DNA from: Blautia sp. Marseille-P3087
Lineage (GTDB): Bacteria > Bacillota > Clostridia > Lachnospirales > Lachnospiraceae
DNA: 64,000 nucleotides
Direction: 5' to 3'
Assembly: GCF_900120195.1 (NCBI RefSeq)
Contig: NZ_LT635539.1
Location: forward strand, 1,039,257-1,103,256
Below, piece by piece: positions 1 to 7,439 of this stretch. Both the position numbers and the translations under genes were made by a program. The notes beneath the pieces were generated by a model. It made no database searches and was not told where the DNA came from. It saw only the letters and a program-made list of their open reading frames with translations. The first letter of the stretch is position 1. Every line of letters begins with the position of its first letter.

Positions 1-73
1 TCACAATCACAGTTATTGTAATTAATGTCTTTTGGCGCTTGTACTTTAGTGATTTCTTTAGCTTTTTCCTCAA
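1..73 (-). CDS. Partial small membrane protein, N-terminus only
   Basis: The reading frame opens with TTG at 73, overlapping the TGA stop of the upstream gene in a TTGA junction typical of translational coupling, and runs off the left edge after 24 codons. The residues seen are strongly basic (several Lys and Arg in the first 14) and then turn hydrophobic (ITITVIV), as in a membrane-anchor start. A competing ATT/other-frame reading is acidic and less convincing. It is the last gene visible in the leftward operon of the mobile element. Function unknown. Confidence 0.4.
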   Translation of the reverse strand, partial: MRKKLKKSLKYKRQKTLITITVIV

Positions 74-633
74 TGTCCGCTTCTCAGCATGCAAAATAAC
101 AGCTCTATCATCGATTTCTTCCGTAATCCATAATGACACGGCATCACGACTGCAAGTTTCCACTTCTTGTCTGTATTAATCGGAGTAGGTGATTCAAATT
201 CATCTGCTGCCGTTGTATATTCCGGGACCGCGACCATCACTCCGACGTGTGTAGCTGATTCTGGAAAGTTCTCGTGTATATGTTTCCAGAACTTCCCGTT
301 CCGCATGTCTTCCAGAAGTTCTTTATAGCACTGCATCGTAGTTACTATGTAATTCTTTTCACCAAGAAAATTCAGCCCGTTCCCACTATAGAAGTCTTCT
401 TTACAGCTTTTAATTTCATAGCAAACGAAAATCCCCTTTTCTATTTCTGATACAGAACATTGATTTGCCGGAATGAACTGCATGTAATCTACTCTTTTGG
501 GCTTTCCTTTTGCCGCCCATGGATCAATGCTCACTTCTTTCGCCCAGTATTTCCCCATGCCGGAGAAATACTGTCTTTCTAAAAGTTCGCATAACATCTT
601 TGTCGTCTCTCTTCTATTCATATCTATTCTCAC
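70..633 (-). CDS. PD-(D/E)XK nuclease-like protein
   Basis: 187 residues. Around residues 45-90 there is an acidic residue in VDYM, then a strand-like FVCYEIKSCKEDF followed by Gly, Tyr and Lys residues (LGEKNYIVTT). This D...ExK layout followed by DF and KxY resembles the compact restriction-endonuclease fold of MmcB-like proteins found on phages and conjugative elements. That assignment is from motif reading only. It follows the 104-residue gene with no gap and ends overlapping the next small gene, so it belongs to the leftward operon. The role could be DNA repair or processing of the element. No close family is recognised with certainty. Confidence 0.6.
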   Translation of the reverse strand: MRIDMNRRETTKMLCELLERQYFSGMGKYWAKEVSIDPWAAKGKPKRVDYMQFIPANQCSVSEIEKGIFVCYEIKSCKEDFYSGNGLNFLGEKNYIVTTMQCYKELLEDMRNGKFWKHIHENFPESATHVGVMVAVPEYTTAADEFESPTPINTDKKWKLAVVMPCHYGLRKKSMIELLFCMLRSGH

Positions 634-948
634 TTAAGGTCTGTGCATAAACGTGTCAAAATCCAGATTCTGTTCTCTGATTCTTCCCTTCTCTAACGGG
701 TAGGTTTCGTTCATCATTGCTTTTACATCCTGTAGTTCTGCTATAAGAGCATCAATACTCTCTGTCCTTGAAAATGTCAAGATAACTTCTGCCTGAACCG
801 GATCCCATTCATCTTCTACTGGAACTTTCTCGCCTATTTCATGTGGTGGCTGTGTAATGCAGCACAAAGCTCCGATGTTGTTGCTAAGAGCTCCCGTCAT
901 TCTGATATCGCCTGTTCCGAACTCCATTTTAGCTTTTCCTTTAATCAT
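634..948 (-). CDS. Hypothetical element protein, 104 aa
   Basis: Acidic hypothetical protein with no domain I recognise. The ATG at 948 lies inside the last codons of the preceding gene (8-bp overlap), with GAGGTGG about 6 bases upstream. A second possible start is Met8, preceded by AAAGGA. A His-Glu-Cys-poor middle and a predicted helical C-terminal half (IDALIAELQDVKAMMNE) are the only visible traits. It lies immediately upstream of the nuclease-like gene, so the two are probably translated together. Confidence 0.6.
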   Translation of the reverse strand: MIKGKAKMEFGTGDIRMTGALSNNIGALCCITQPPHEIGEKVPVEDEWDPVQAEVILTFSRTESIDALIAELQDVKAMMNETYPLEKGRIREQNLDFDTFMHRP

Positions 949-1282
949 TCACTTCCACCTCGCTGTCTTCTGGCATTTGGAAAATGGTTTTCTCTTGAAG
1001 TTTCTTTTTCAGTTCATTGATAGCTACTTTTTCATAGTATGTGACTTTAATGCCGCCCATGCCCGCTGGCATCAGCCGAAGCATTTCATATTCTGCGTGG
1101 GCTTTCTGGAGCATATCCAGTACCTTTACAGCTTTTTGCTTGTTACTGTATTCTCCAAGCAGATAACTGCATCCAGTGATATATGATGTTATAACTGTTT
1201 TTACAAGTCCTTCTGCAATCTCAATGCCTGCCAAAGCATTAAGATTTGTCAATACTTCTTTATTCTGGCTTCTGATCAGCAT
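941..1282 (-). CDS. Conserved phage/ICE hypothetical protein, 113 aa
   Basis: The protein begins MLIRSQNKEVLTNLNAL and contains LLGEYSNKQKAVKVLDML, a pattern I associate with short proteins in Firmicute prophages and conjugative elements that share the 'LGEYxxxEKAxKVLDM' core. No enzymatic motif is visible. A strong ribosome binding site (AGGAGG, 7 bases upstream of ATG) supports the start. It overlaps both neighbours by a few bases, as expected in a compact operon. Function unknown. Confidence 0.7.
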   Translation of the reverse strand: MLIRSQNKEVLTNLNALAGIEIAEGLVKTVITSYITGCSYLLGEYSNKQKAVKVLDMLQKAHAEYEMLRLMPAGMGGIKVTYYEKVAINELKKKLQEKTIFQMPEDSEVEVND

Positions 1283-1457
1283 CTTTCTTCCTCCTTGTCT
1301 TCTTTGGTTCCCACAGTTCGCATTTCAGGCATCTGGCTTTACTGACTACCAGCTGTCCGCGGATCATGGTTGCCTGTTTGCAGGTGGGTTTTGTGTATAC
1401 TGCAAAGTTTCCGGTTCTTTTTGCATGTTTGCAGGTATCAAACTTTTCTTTTTCCAC
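1260..1457 (-). CDS. Small Cys-rich zinc-ribbon-like protein (GTG start)
   Basis: The frame stays open upstream to 1550, but that would overlap the previous gene by over 100 bases. The better start is the GTG at 1457, which has AGAGAGG about 9 bases upstream, giving 65 residues and a 20-base overlap. Four cysteines (TCKH, TCKQ, CLKC) are spaced like a treble-clef or zinc-ribbon metal site, and the C-terminus is rich in Lys and Arg. One of several Cys-rich small proteins in this operon. A nucleic-acid or protein-binding role is inference only. Confidence 0.55.
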   Translation of the reverse strand: MEKEKFDTCKHAKRTGNFAVYTKPTCKQATMIRGQLVVSKARCLKCELWEPKKTRRKKDADQKPE

Positions 1458-1926
1458 TTCTTCTTCCTCTCTTTCCCTTTTCGTATTTCGAACAGATTTC
1501 TTCCGGTTGTCCCATGTTCCGGGTGTGACCGGTCTTTGAGTAATAATCACATTCGTACGGCAGTTCTTTGTTGCGTGCCCGGTAGATACAAGTTTTACAC
1601 TCCGTAACCTTCTTCTTGCGTGGTGTTCTCGGTGTTGGCGGGATATCCAGATTGTATTTCTTCTTCCATCTGGAAACCGTGGTGCTGATCACACCAAATG
1701 CCTGTGCTATTTCTTTTGCGGTCATTCCCTGCTGCAGGCACCGTTTCATCTTCTCTTCGTCGTATTTCCCAGTATCGTGGTTATAAGCCGGTTTCAGGTC
1801 ATATCGCTTTAGCAAGCGGCGGATGGTTTCAAACGATGTATCTAGGCTGACCGCCATCTCTGTCTGCGTCATGCCCTGATCTATACATTTCTGCATAATT
1901 TCTTTTGTGATCGTGTCTTTGTACAT
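1438..1926 (-). CDS. Tandem helix-turn-helix protein with C-terminal Cys4 motif
   Basis: 162 residues. Two helix-turn-helix segments are visible: GMTQTEMAVSLDTSFETIRRLLKRY (about 18-42) and GMTAKEIAQAFGVISTTVSRWKKKY (about 67-91), like tandem resolvase/transposase-type HTH repeats. The last third carries CxxC, a Cys in PYECDYYSKT and a Cys in EEICSKYEKG, which suggests a zinc ribbon, then a basic tail. The ATG at 1926 has GAGG about 7 bases upstream. It probably binds DNA. Whether it regulates the element or acts elsewhere cannot be told from sequence. Confidence 0.7.
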   Translation of the reverse strand: MYKDTITKEIMQKCIDQGMTQTEMAVSLDTSFETIRRLLKRYDLKPAYNHDTGKYDEEKMKRCLQQGMTAKEIAQAFGVISTTVSRWKKKYNLDIPPTPRTPRKKKVTECKTCIYRARNKELPYECDYYSKTGHTRNMGQPEEICSKYEKGKRGRRSGKRKV

Positions 1927-1929
1927 AAG

Positions 1930-2088
1930 CTACCTCAGTCCTATTACACATGTGATCCAGAGCGTGCACCGCACGATTGTAGCCGCGATATCTTTTCGTC
2001 TTGCAGCTCCGCACGCGGCAAGGATTGCATATATAATTATCAACAGTAAGATAATTAGTTTTAGTGTCTCCAGTACTGTCGTTATCAT
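1930..2088 (-). CDS. Small single-pass membrane protein, 52 aa
   Basis: The ATG at 2088 overlaps the stop of the upstream gene (ATGA) and has AAGGAGCGG upstream. The peptide has a long hydrophobic stretch (LKLIILLLIIIYAILAAC, about residues 9-26) followed by a basic segment (AARRKD) and a second mildly hydrophobic end. This fits a single-pass membrane peptide with its N-terminus outside. It ends 3 bases before the next gene. Too short for most gene finders, but the RBS, coupling and composition support it. Function unknown. Confidence 0.65.
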   Translation of the reverse strand: MITTVLETLKLIILLLIIIYAILAACGAARRKDIAATIVRCTLWITCVIGLR

Positions 2089-2252
2089 CTCGTTCCGCTC
2101 CTTTCATCGTTCCGGAAGAACTGTTTCAGCATCACATCTTTCCAGTTCTTCCTGTGGTGATCACAGGTATCATCATCCTCTATCAGGATGCCTTTTCGGT
2201 CGCAGAGACCATCATCGTTATCCCTGCAGGTTTTACATGTTTTATTTTCCAT
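2085..2252 (-). CDS. Small Cys-rich acidic protein, 55 aa
   Basis: ATG at 2252 preceded by GGAGGTAGAGA, a strong ribosome binding site. The peptide starts MENKTCKTCRDNDDGLCDRKG and carries CxxC-x(8)-C...C, a compact metal-binding layout, followed by HH and a helical C-terminus (WKDVMLKQFFRN). Its stop overlaps the next ATG by 4 bases. It belongs with the other Cys-rich small proteins of this operon. Zinc or Fe-S binding is plausible but not proven. Confidence 0.65.
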   Translation of the reverse strand: MENKTCKTCRDNDDGLCDRKGILIEDDDTCDHHRKNWKDVMLKQFFRNDERSGTR

Positions 2253-2266
2253 TCTCTACCTCCTGA

Positions 2267-2611
2267 CTATAAATAACTCTTTCCGAAGATCTCCCGGAAC
2301 TGCTGCCGGGTATGTTCCTTTTCGAATTGTCTCTGTGCTGTTCTTTTCAGATACAGATCAGCTTCACGGTATCTGTGCACTGCTTCTGGTCCTTCACGGT
2401 GACATTCTGCACACAGATGTACTTTCATGCCATATTCTTCCGATTTTGTCCGGCTGCCAGTGCCGAAGAAGATATGATGATCTTCTATTCGTTGCCTGCT
2501 GCCGCAGAGATAACAGATACCGGGCTGATCTCCGGGAAGAATGCTTTTCATATGTTTCTTTCTTTTTTTCTTTGTTGTTGATTTCGGAAACAGCAAGCCT
2601 TCCTGATCCAT
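2267..2611 (-). CDS. HNH-like endonuclease (phage/element type)
   Basis: The frame is open upstream to 2683, but the ATG at 2611 has AAAGGA at good spacing and gives 114 residues. The core is CYLCGS...DHHIFFGTG...VHLCAECH: two CxxC knuckles framing a DHH, the metal-binding layout of HNH/treble-clef endonucleases encoded by phages (similar to Ref/HNH-type recombination nucleases). It may act in DNA recombination or processing of the element. No intein or intron is visible around it, so a homing role is unlikely. Confidence 0.65.
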   Translation of the reverse strand: MDQEGLLFPKSTTKKKRKKHMKSILPGDQPGICYLCGSRQRIEDHHIFFGTGSRTKSEEYGMKVHLCAECHREGPEAVHRYREADLYLKRTAQRQFEKEHTRQQFREIFGKSYL

Positions 2612-2686
2612 TGTGTTTCCTTTCTTTGGGAGAGGTATACAGGTACCTCCCCCGGTGTGTTGTATATGGATTTTAGATTGCACCCG

Positions 2687-3049
2687 TTATTTTGATGTGT
2701 CCGATTCGGACACCTTTGCTCCTCTGCTGCATCCGTCAGTTTCTTTTAATGTTCCGTCCATCCCTATTCCTGACCTGCAATATGATAGATCTGTTACTGG
2801 GTGGGATGCCTTGTACTCGCACTCTTTACAGAGGACGATCTCCTGGTATTTGGTCATTATTTTACGCAGTTCGCTTTCTTCAAAATCGTTGATCTTATTG
2901 TACTGGTTCAGGATATTACAGAAATGTTGTCTCATCTCACATTCTTCCGCGCAGTAATCTTCCAGTTTCTCCTGATCTGTGATCTCTTTTGGCCTCTGAC
3001 ATATGTGATCGCAGATGTAACCCGCCATATTCTCAACAATTTCGTCCAT
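2687..3049 (-). CDS. Cys-rich hypothetical protein (CxxC), about 120 aa
   Basis: Start chosen at the Met of MDEIVENMAGYICDHICQRP, the usual beginning of this conserved element protein; an in-frame ATG lies 5 codons upstream (3064). The N-terminal half has C...C and CAEEC patterns, and the C-terminal half has a second knuckle (CKECEYKASHPVTDLSYC). Cys spacing suggests two metal sites. It overlaps the preceding gene by 17 bases or more. Homologues are, as I recall, common on Lachnospiraceae conjugative elements without a known role. Confidence 0.65.
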   Translation of the reverse strand: MDEIVENMAGYICDHICQRPKEITDQEKLEDYCAEECEMRQHFCNILNQYNKINDFEESELRKIMTKYQEIVLCKECEYKASHPVTDLSYCRSGIGMDGTLKETDGCSRGAKVSESDTSK

Positions 3050-3299
3050 TTTTGTTCTTCTCATTTCTTTTTTCTTTCTTCGGACACCACCGGGGAGCTG
3101 TTTTTATTGTTGGTCTGGTTTCTCGTTCATTTGTTCCAAAACATACAAAGCATCTTGCTTTGCTTCCGAAAGCTTTTGCTGGAAGTCTTTCGGAGACCGG
3201 ATGCTCGCAGTAATATTCGCCCCGTCCGTACGAAGAATAAATTCCTCCTGATCTGTGATGCATTATCAGATACTCACATTCCGTACATTTAGTCTTCAT
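3033..3299 (-). CDS. Cys-rich small protein, 88 aa
   Basis: ATG at 3299 overlaps the parB stop (ATGA) and has AAAGGAG upstream. The motif CTECEY...GEYYCEHP...ARCFVCF gives five cysteines in two groups, like the zinc knuckles in the neighbouring small proteins. The tail is very basic (KKEKRNEKNKNG). Translational coupling to parB suggests stoichiometric expression, but no partition-related motif is visible. Confidence 0.65.
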   Translation of the reverse strand: MKTKCTECEYLIMHHRSGGIYSSYGRGEYYCEHPVSERLPAKAFGSKARCFVCFGTNERETRPTIKTAPRWCPKKEKRNEKNKNGRNC

Positions 3300-5191
3300 T
3301 TCTGTACTCCTTTCAGAAACTCTACAAGTTCTGTTTCGCTATTCGGGTACTTGTTGTATTTTGAATGATACGTCCATTTCGGTATTCCATTATTTCTTTC
3401 CGGTTCAGGTCCGCCTACAAGATGCATGTAGTACGGTTCGTTCGGTGCCCACGGACTATTGTGAACCGGTTCCGGATCATATTCTTCTACGATCAGACGC
3501 GTGCCGTTTTCAAAATCATATTTGTAGTACCTCGCTCCGATATGTTCATCTGTGTACCACAGTCCCCATTCTTTATATTTTCTCAGCCATTCTTTTCGCT
3601 GATCATTATTTTTCATAACTGGCAATGGTGGCTGTATCGATATTTCAAAACTATCTGCTGATGCCATCTCGGTAATATCGCCGGCATGGTCAGACATTTT
3701 GTTATTCTCAACAATATGTTCCTCGATTTTGGTGGCTTCAACAAAATCGTCCTGCTGCAGATTGTCCGGTACTCCTGCTGCTGATTGATCTTCCGGATCA
3801 TCAAATTCAGGAGAGAATGGATCGTACATGAATCTTGCCTGTTCAACCAGATATCTGTAACTTGTATTCAAAGTTCTTCCCTTGCATTCGAATTTTGCAC
3901 CTGCTGACATTCCGCGGAATTCATAATTCATTACACTGCTTCCGCTCAGCGAACTAAACCCACAAGGAGCAAGTACTTTCTGTGCCATGACTGCTGATTC
4001 ATGATTGTTTTTTGCCGGTCTGATTGCTCTCATCATACGGGCAAACTTATTAGGAAATTCATCATGAAACGTTGTGATTGCTTCTTTTATCGTCAGTTCT
4101 TCAGGTTCGTCCACTGCTGCCATTTTGACCGGTTTCTGTTTCTTTCCGTATTTCTCGATCAATTTCTTCGAGAAGTCTGTCCAGCTTATCAGTTCTTCCT
4201 GATCAGAGCCAGTATTGAAGATGATTCCTTCCTTGCTTCCCTGATAGTTCAGGTGTCCGTTTCGGACACGTACTGTTCCGTACAGGGCGCTGAGCATGTA
4301 TGTAGTCATATTCAGGTCTGATTTCCTGACATAGGTCTCTATGTTCTTCCGTAAGGATTCGTAGAACCGGTCAATCTGGATATCTACCGGAATGACTGTG
4401 TTGACTTCTTCCGGTTTATGCGGATGCAGCACCTGCTCTATTGTTAATTGGCCAGGAATGTTTCTTTCCTGTTCCTGCTGTGCTTTCAGGAGTTTTGCAT
4501 CGTTCAGAGCAAGCTGTCCGGCATTTTCTAACAGTTCGCAGGCTTGCGTCTGGTATTTCTCATTTAAGCCAGAAAGCTCTGCTGCCGTGGAAATATTCAG
4601 CTTGTTCTGCTTAAATGCGTTCATAAGGCTTTCAGACAGATTAGAGTTGATGCTGTGATACCTTCCGATCTGGGTAGACGAGACTCCTATCAGGTCAGAT
4701 ACAATCTCTCTTGTCTTGCCCTCAAGATCTGTTTTTTCGCGGAGTTCCTTGACCAGTTCTTCCATCTGCAGTGCTTCCGTCATTTTCTCCCAGTCGGATT
4801 TTTCACGGTAGGTATTGGACTGGATGATTATGATCTTCCGGATGATCTCGTCTTCTTCAGATGCTGTGCTCAGCTCGATCTTAGGCTTATACACGCACGG
4901 GATCTTCCGGAAGCGGTCCATCCCCTCCTCAATCAGCTCAAGACAGCATTTTCTTCTGGAATGTCCGGCCAAAATATAATCTTTGCCATCCCTTTCCTCG
5001 ATCAGGAGTGGTTGCAGGATCCCCAGTGCCTTAATGGACTGTTTTAGCTTTTCGGTGTCTTCGGTGCTATAGAAGTTATCCTTTGACGGGATCAGATCTT
5101 CCGGATTACGGTATACCGTCTTCTGCTCTGGAATAGTCATTTCCTGTGAAGAACGTTCTGAGAGCATTCCCTTAAGGTCAAATTTCGCCAT
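3296..5191 (-). CDS. parB: ParB-like partition protein with very long C-terminal extension
   Basis: About 631 residues from the ATG at 5191, which has GGAGG 8 bases upstream; a GTG three codons earlier overlaps that RBS and is unlikely. The N-terminal ParB/Srx domain (about 20-130) shows NPEDLIPSKDNFY, LGILQPLLIE and AGHSRRKCCLEL, the conserved GHxRR nucleotide-binding patch. A ParB-type helix-turn-helix follows (KTREIVSDLIGVSSTQIGRYHSI, about 160-182). From about 270 to the end there is no domain I recognise, with an acidic linker and aromatic-rich C-terminus. Ordinary ParB proteins have roughly 280-300 residues. It is co-transcribed with parA and should bind centromere-like sites of the element; none was located. 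Confidence 0.85.
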   Translation of the reverse strand: MAKFDLKGMLSERSSQEMTIPEQKTVYRNPEDLIPSKDNFYSTEDTEKLKQSIKALGILQPLLIEERDGKDYILAGHSRRKCCLELIEEGMDRFRKIPCVYKPKIELSTASEEDEIIRKIIIIQSNTYREKSDWEKMTEALQMEELVKELREKTDLEGKTREIVSDLIGVSSTQIGRYHSINSNLSESLMNAFKQNKLNISTAAELSGLNEKYQTQACELLENAGQLALNDAKLLKAQQEQERNIPGQLTIEQVLHPHKPEEVNTVIPVDIQIDRFYESLRKNIETYVRKSDLNMTTYMLSALYGTVRVRNGHLNYQGSKEGIIFNTGSDQEELISWTDFSKKLIEKYGKKQKPVKMAAVDEPEELTIKEAITTFHDEFPNKFARMMRAIRPAKNNHESAVMAQKVLAPCGFSSLSGSSVMNYEFRGMSAGAKFECKGRTLNTSYRYLVEQARFMYDPFSPEFDDPEDQSAAGVPDNLQQDDFVEATKIEEHIVENNKMSDHAGDITEMASADSFEISIQPPLPVMKNNDQRKEWLRKYKEWGLWYTDEHIGARYYKYDFENGTRLIVEEYDPEPVHNSPWAPNEPYYMHLVGGPEPERNNGIPKWTYHSKYNKYPNSETELVEFLKGVQK

Positions 5192-5960
5192 CCTGTGCAC
5201 CTCCGATCATATCCAGATACTCAGTAACAAGTAACTCATAGTCTTCTGCTGCTGCCGATCGCGAGCTGTGGAGGGCAACCGGTGCACGCATGAAGGTGCT
5301 TCTTGCAACTACACCAGAGAAACGAATTATTGTTTTCATCGTCGGATAACGATCTCTGATGATCTCTGCTCCCTGGACGTGTGCCGGATTGCCTTTCTGA
5401 TACTTGCTTATGAAGCAGCGTACGTTCTGCAAATCCGGATTCAGTTCTTCCTTAACTTCCTGAATCTGTTCTAGGAGCTCGTTCATGCCTTCCAGTGTGT
5501 TATCATCCACCTCAACCGGAATCAGCACATCATTAGCGGCTGTCAGTGCATTAATAACCGAAATGTTGATATCCGGAGCATTATCCACTACGCAAAAATC
5601 ATACCTGTCTGCTACCTGCTGCAATGCCTTTCTTAATCTGTTCTGCTGCGGTCTCACGCGGTCCATGGTCACTTCCATGTTTGCGGTCAAGAGTCCGAGA
5701 TTCGCCGTGATGATATCCAGTTCCTCATAATCTGTGTTGTGGATCAGACTCTGCATATCCGGATGCCGGTCTGTCATAATCCGATCAATGCCGTCCCCAT
5801 CTGAGGTGCGGCGGTTTAATCCCCTGCTGCAGTCTCCCTGCTTGTCGTTATCCACCAGAAGCACCTTATATCCCCGTGTAGTAAGGATATAAGCGATGTT
5901 GATGCTTGATGTGGTCTTCGCCACACCGCCTTTTAAGTTGATAATTGCAATTGTTCTCAT
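5178..5960 (-). CDS. parA: ParA-family partition ATPase
   Basis: 260 residues with the deviant Walker A motif KGGVAKTT at residues 10-17 (signature Lys10 and Lys15), the A' segment VLLVDNDKQGD, and Walker B FCVVDNAPD. This is the Soj/ParA class that moves plasmids or element circles along the nucleoid together with ParB. The switch residue region reads NDKQGD rather than the common DPQGN. RBS AAAGGGGAAAT precedes the ATG. The 3' end overlaps parB by 14 bases. Presence of parAB on an integrated element implies an extrachromosomal phase that needs stable inheritance. Confidence 0.92.
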   Translation of the reverse strand: MRTIAIINLKGGVAKTTSSINIAYILTTRGYKVLLVDNDKQGDCSRGLNRRTSDGDGIDRIMTDRHPDMQSLIHNTDYEELDIITANLGLLTANMEVTMDRVRPQQNRLRKALQQVADRYDFCVVDNAPDINISVINALTAANDVLIPVEVDDNTLEGMNELLEQIQEVKEELNPDLQNVRCFISKYQKGNPAHVQGAEIIRDRYPTMKTIIRFSGVVARSTFMRAPVALHSSRSAAAEDYELLVTEYLDMIGGAQDGEI

Positions 5961-5979
5961 ACATATTTCCCCTTTTTTC

Positions 5980-6204
5980 TTAGTTGTAGATACCGCGTCG
6001 TCTTCTTGCCGCTTTGTCAGCGCGAATCATCCACTCCGGTTTTCCTTCCTCTGGTTCGCTATCATACAATATTGCACCTCCTTCATCTCTGTAGTATCTA
6101 TATCTCACTCCATTACGGACAGACATTCCCAGAAACTCCATTGTTGCCGGATTCTGGTCTGGTCTCAGGCTCCAGGCCTGTTCCGATAATTCTTTTGCAT
6201 TCAT
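5980..6204 (-). CDS. Hypothetical protein upstream of parA, up to 74 aa
   Basis: The C-terminal half (MSVRNGVRYRYYRDEGGAILYDSEPEE...MIRADKAARRRRG) looks like a real small protein with a basic end. The start is uncertain. ATG at 6204 would overlap the upstream gene by 92 bases, with AGGAG 12-13 bases upstream; Met27 at 6126 would leave a 14-base overlap and has GGAG at 9 bases. No known domain. Its position directly before parA suggests it may belong to the partition module. Confidence 0.5.
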   Translation of the reverse strand: MNAKELSEQAWSLRPDQNPATMEFLGMSVRNGVRYRYYRDEGGAILYDSEPEEGKPEWMIRADKAARRRRGIYN

Positions 6205-6631
6205 CTTTCTTCATCATCTCCTGTAACCACATGGAACTATTGTGTTTTCCTGATATTGCTGATACTTTGTGTGGTTCTGAAAATTTATGGACGTTTCGGT
6301 ATACCTGCTGCCATTCCTGTGCGTTTTTGATCAGATTCCCTTTTGCATCGCACCAACCATCCTCTACCATCTTTTCTAGCTTAGAAAGGTGGCTTGCTGC
6401 GTAAATATCCTGTGTATGCACGCAGACCTCGACCGGGAAGTTCATTCTGGATAACGCTTCATCTATGATCCGGAGTACAGTCTGGTGGTATGTGCCGGTA
6501 TAATTGCCAAAATATTGCCTAGTCCATTCATCCCCGCTACGCAGAAACGTAGAGAGGACATATCCGCATTTTCTGTATGTTTTTCCCTGATATACACTGT
6601 CTGTTTCCAGATATACATCTACTTTCTGCAT
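6113..6631 (-). CDS. RNase H-like fold protein
   Basis: 172 residues. The layout VDVYLETDS...RKCGYVLS...LRIIDEALSRMNFPVEVCVHTQDIYAASHLSK...VHKFSEPHKVS resembles the RNase HI-like proteins of Firmicute mobile elements: first-strand acidic residue, a Glu/Asp-bearing helix (IDEALSRM), and a strand followed by an acidic residue (VHTQD). Not all four catalytic acids can be placed, so activity is uncertain. ATG at 6631 follows AAGGAATAAAGC and lies 3 bases after the HUH gene. The last 30 residues are encoded where the next gene begins and look non-conserved. Adjacent position suggests a role in element DNA metabolism. Confidence 0.55.
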   Translation of the reverse strand: MQKVDVYLETDSVYQGKTYRKCGYVLSTFLRSGDEWTRQYFGNYTGTYHQTVLRIIDEALSRMNFPVEVCVHTQDIYAASHLSKLEKMVEDGWCDAKGNLIKNAQEWQQVYRNVHKFSEPHKVSAISGKHNSSMWLQEMMKKDECKRIIGTGLEPETRPESGNNGVSGNVCP

Positions 6632-6634
6632 GCT

Positions 6635-7417
6635 TTATTCCTTCTTCTTGATTTTCACTAATGTGTAATGCCGGTACGCATAGCCGGTTACTGGGTTCTT
6701 CCCTGTCTCGATGCTTTCCGGATCCACGTAATAACCTTTTGGTGCTTTTGGCGGACGTGGTTTACCGTCGCGATCAACAAGGCTCCTTCTTTTAATTTCT
6801 TCTGTCTCAGGATCCTTGCGGATGAGGTTTCTGGACGGGTGGTATCTCTTAAGCTCTTCTGACTCCCACTTCTCCAGAGGTTTTGTGATATAGATGGCAA
6901 GCTGTCTGTATCCGCCTTCGCTGTAGAGTGTGCGGAAATTGACATGTCCGTGTCCCCACTGCTGTTCCCAAAGATCTGTAATTATCAGATCTGTAGCCGT
7001 TTTTTCATTGGCTTCACGGTTGATCAGGATGTGGATGTGTCGGCCACCTCTGGATCCGATTGCAAGACGGTATATGTATTTCAGGATCCATCCCTGTTTT
7101 TTATATTTTTCCCTGATCTTTCTCACCAGTTTACCGGCATGGTCCTTCATTTCTTCCCATGTGGGTTTATAATCTCTGGGATAAGTGAGGGTGATCCAGT
7201 AATCCCTTTCGCGGAAGTTCCACTTGATCAGCCTTCGAACATCACGTTCGCGTTTCCACTGGTTATGCTTCGCAATCTCTTCCGGAGTGGCTTTCCTTCT
7301 TTTCTGTCTGGTCTGTCCTCTTGCTCCATACTTTCCGGTATGCTTTTCTTCGATCTCTACTGTGTCCCCACAGTCCCATCTCTGTCTGATATATCCGCAT
7401 AGTGTCTTATATCTCAT
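6635..7417 (-). CDS. HUH-type rolling-circle replication endonuclease
   Basis: About 260 residues. The three HUH-superfamily motifs are present: YWITLTYPRDY near residue 74 (motif 1), GRHIHILIN with the metal-binding HIH near 127-129 (motif 2), and YRQLAIYITKP with candidate catalytic Tyr at about 170 and 176 and a following Lys (motif 3). The layout matches replication-associated proteins of the filamentous-phage G2P/plasmid Rep type rather than conjugative MOB relaxases. ATG at 7417 has AGAGG 5 bases upstream; a GTG two codons earlier overlaps that RBS. It probably nicks an origin just upstream (7,460-7,582) and starts rolling-circle replication of the excised element. Confidence 0.82.
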   Translation of the reverse strand: MRYKTLCGYIRQRWDCGDTVEIEEKHTGKYGARGQTRQKRRKATPEEIAKHNQWKRERDVRRLIKWNFRERDYWITLTYPRDYKPTWEEMKDHAGKLVRKIREKYKKQGWILKYIYRLAIGSRGGRHIHILINREANEKTATDLIITDLWEQQWGHGHVNFRTLYSEGGYRQLAIYITKPLEKWESEELKRYHPSRNLIRKDPETEEIKRRSLVDRDGKPRPPKAPKGYYVDPESIETGKNPVTGYAYRHYTLVKIKKKE

Positions 7418-7439
7418 ATGCACCTCTGTCGTAACTCTA

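Noticed and set aside
1829-2107. 92-codon minus-strand frame
   Set aside because: It overlaps two better supported small genes in other frames; its product is a low-complexity, charged shadow.
6635-7417. Conjugative MOB relaxase instead of replication endonuclease
   Set aside because: The protein is short, has HIH rather than a three-His MOB motif, and its Tyr-containing motif (YITKP) lies C-terminal to the HUH, as in Rep proteins.
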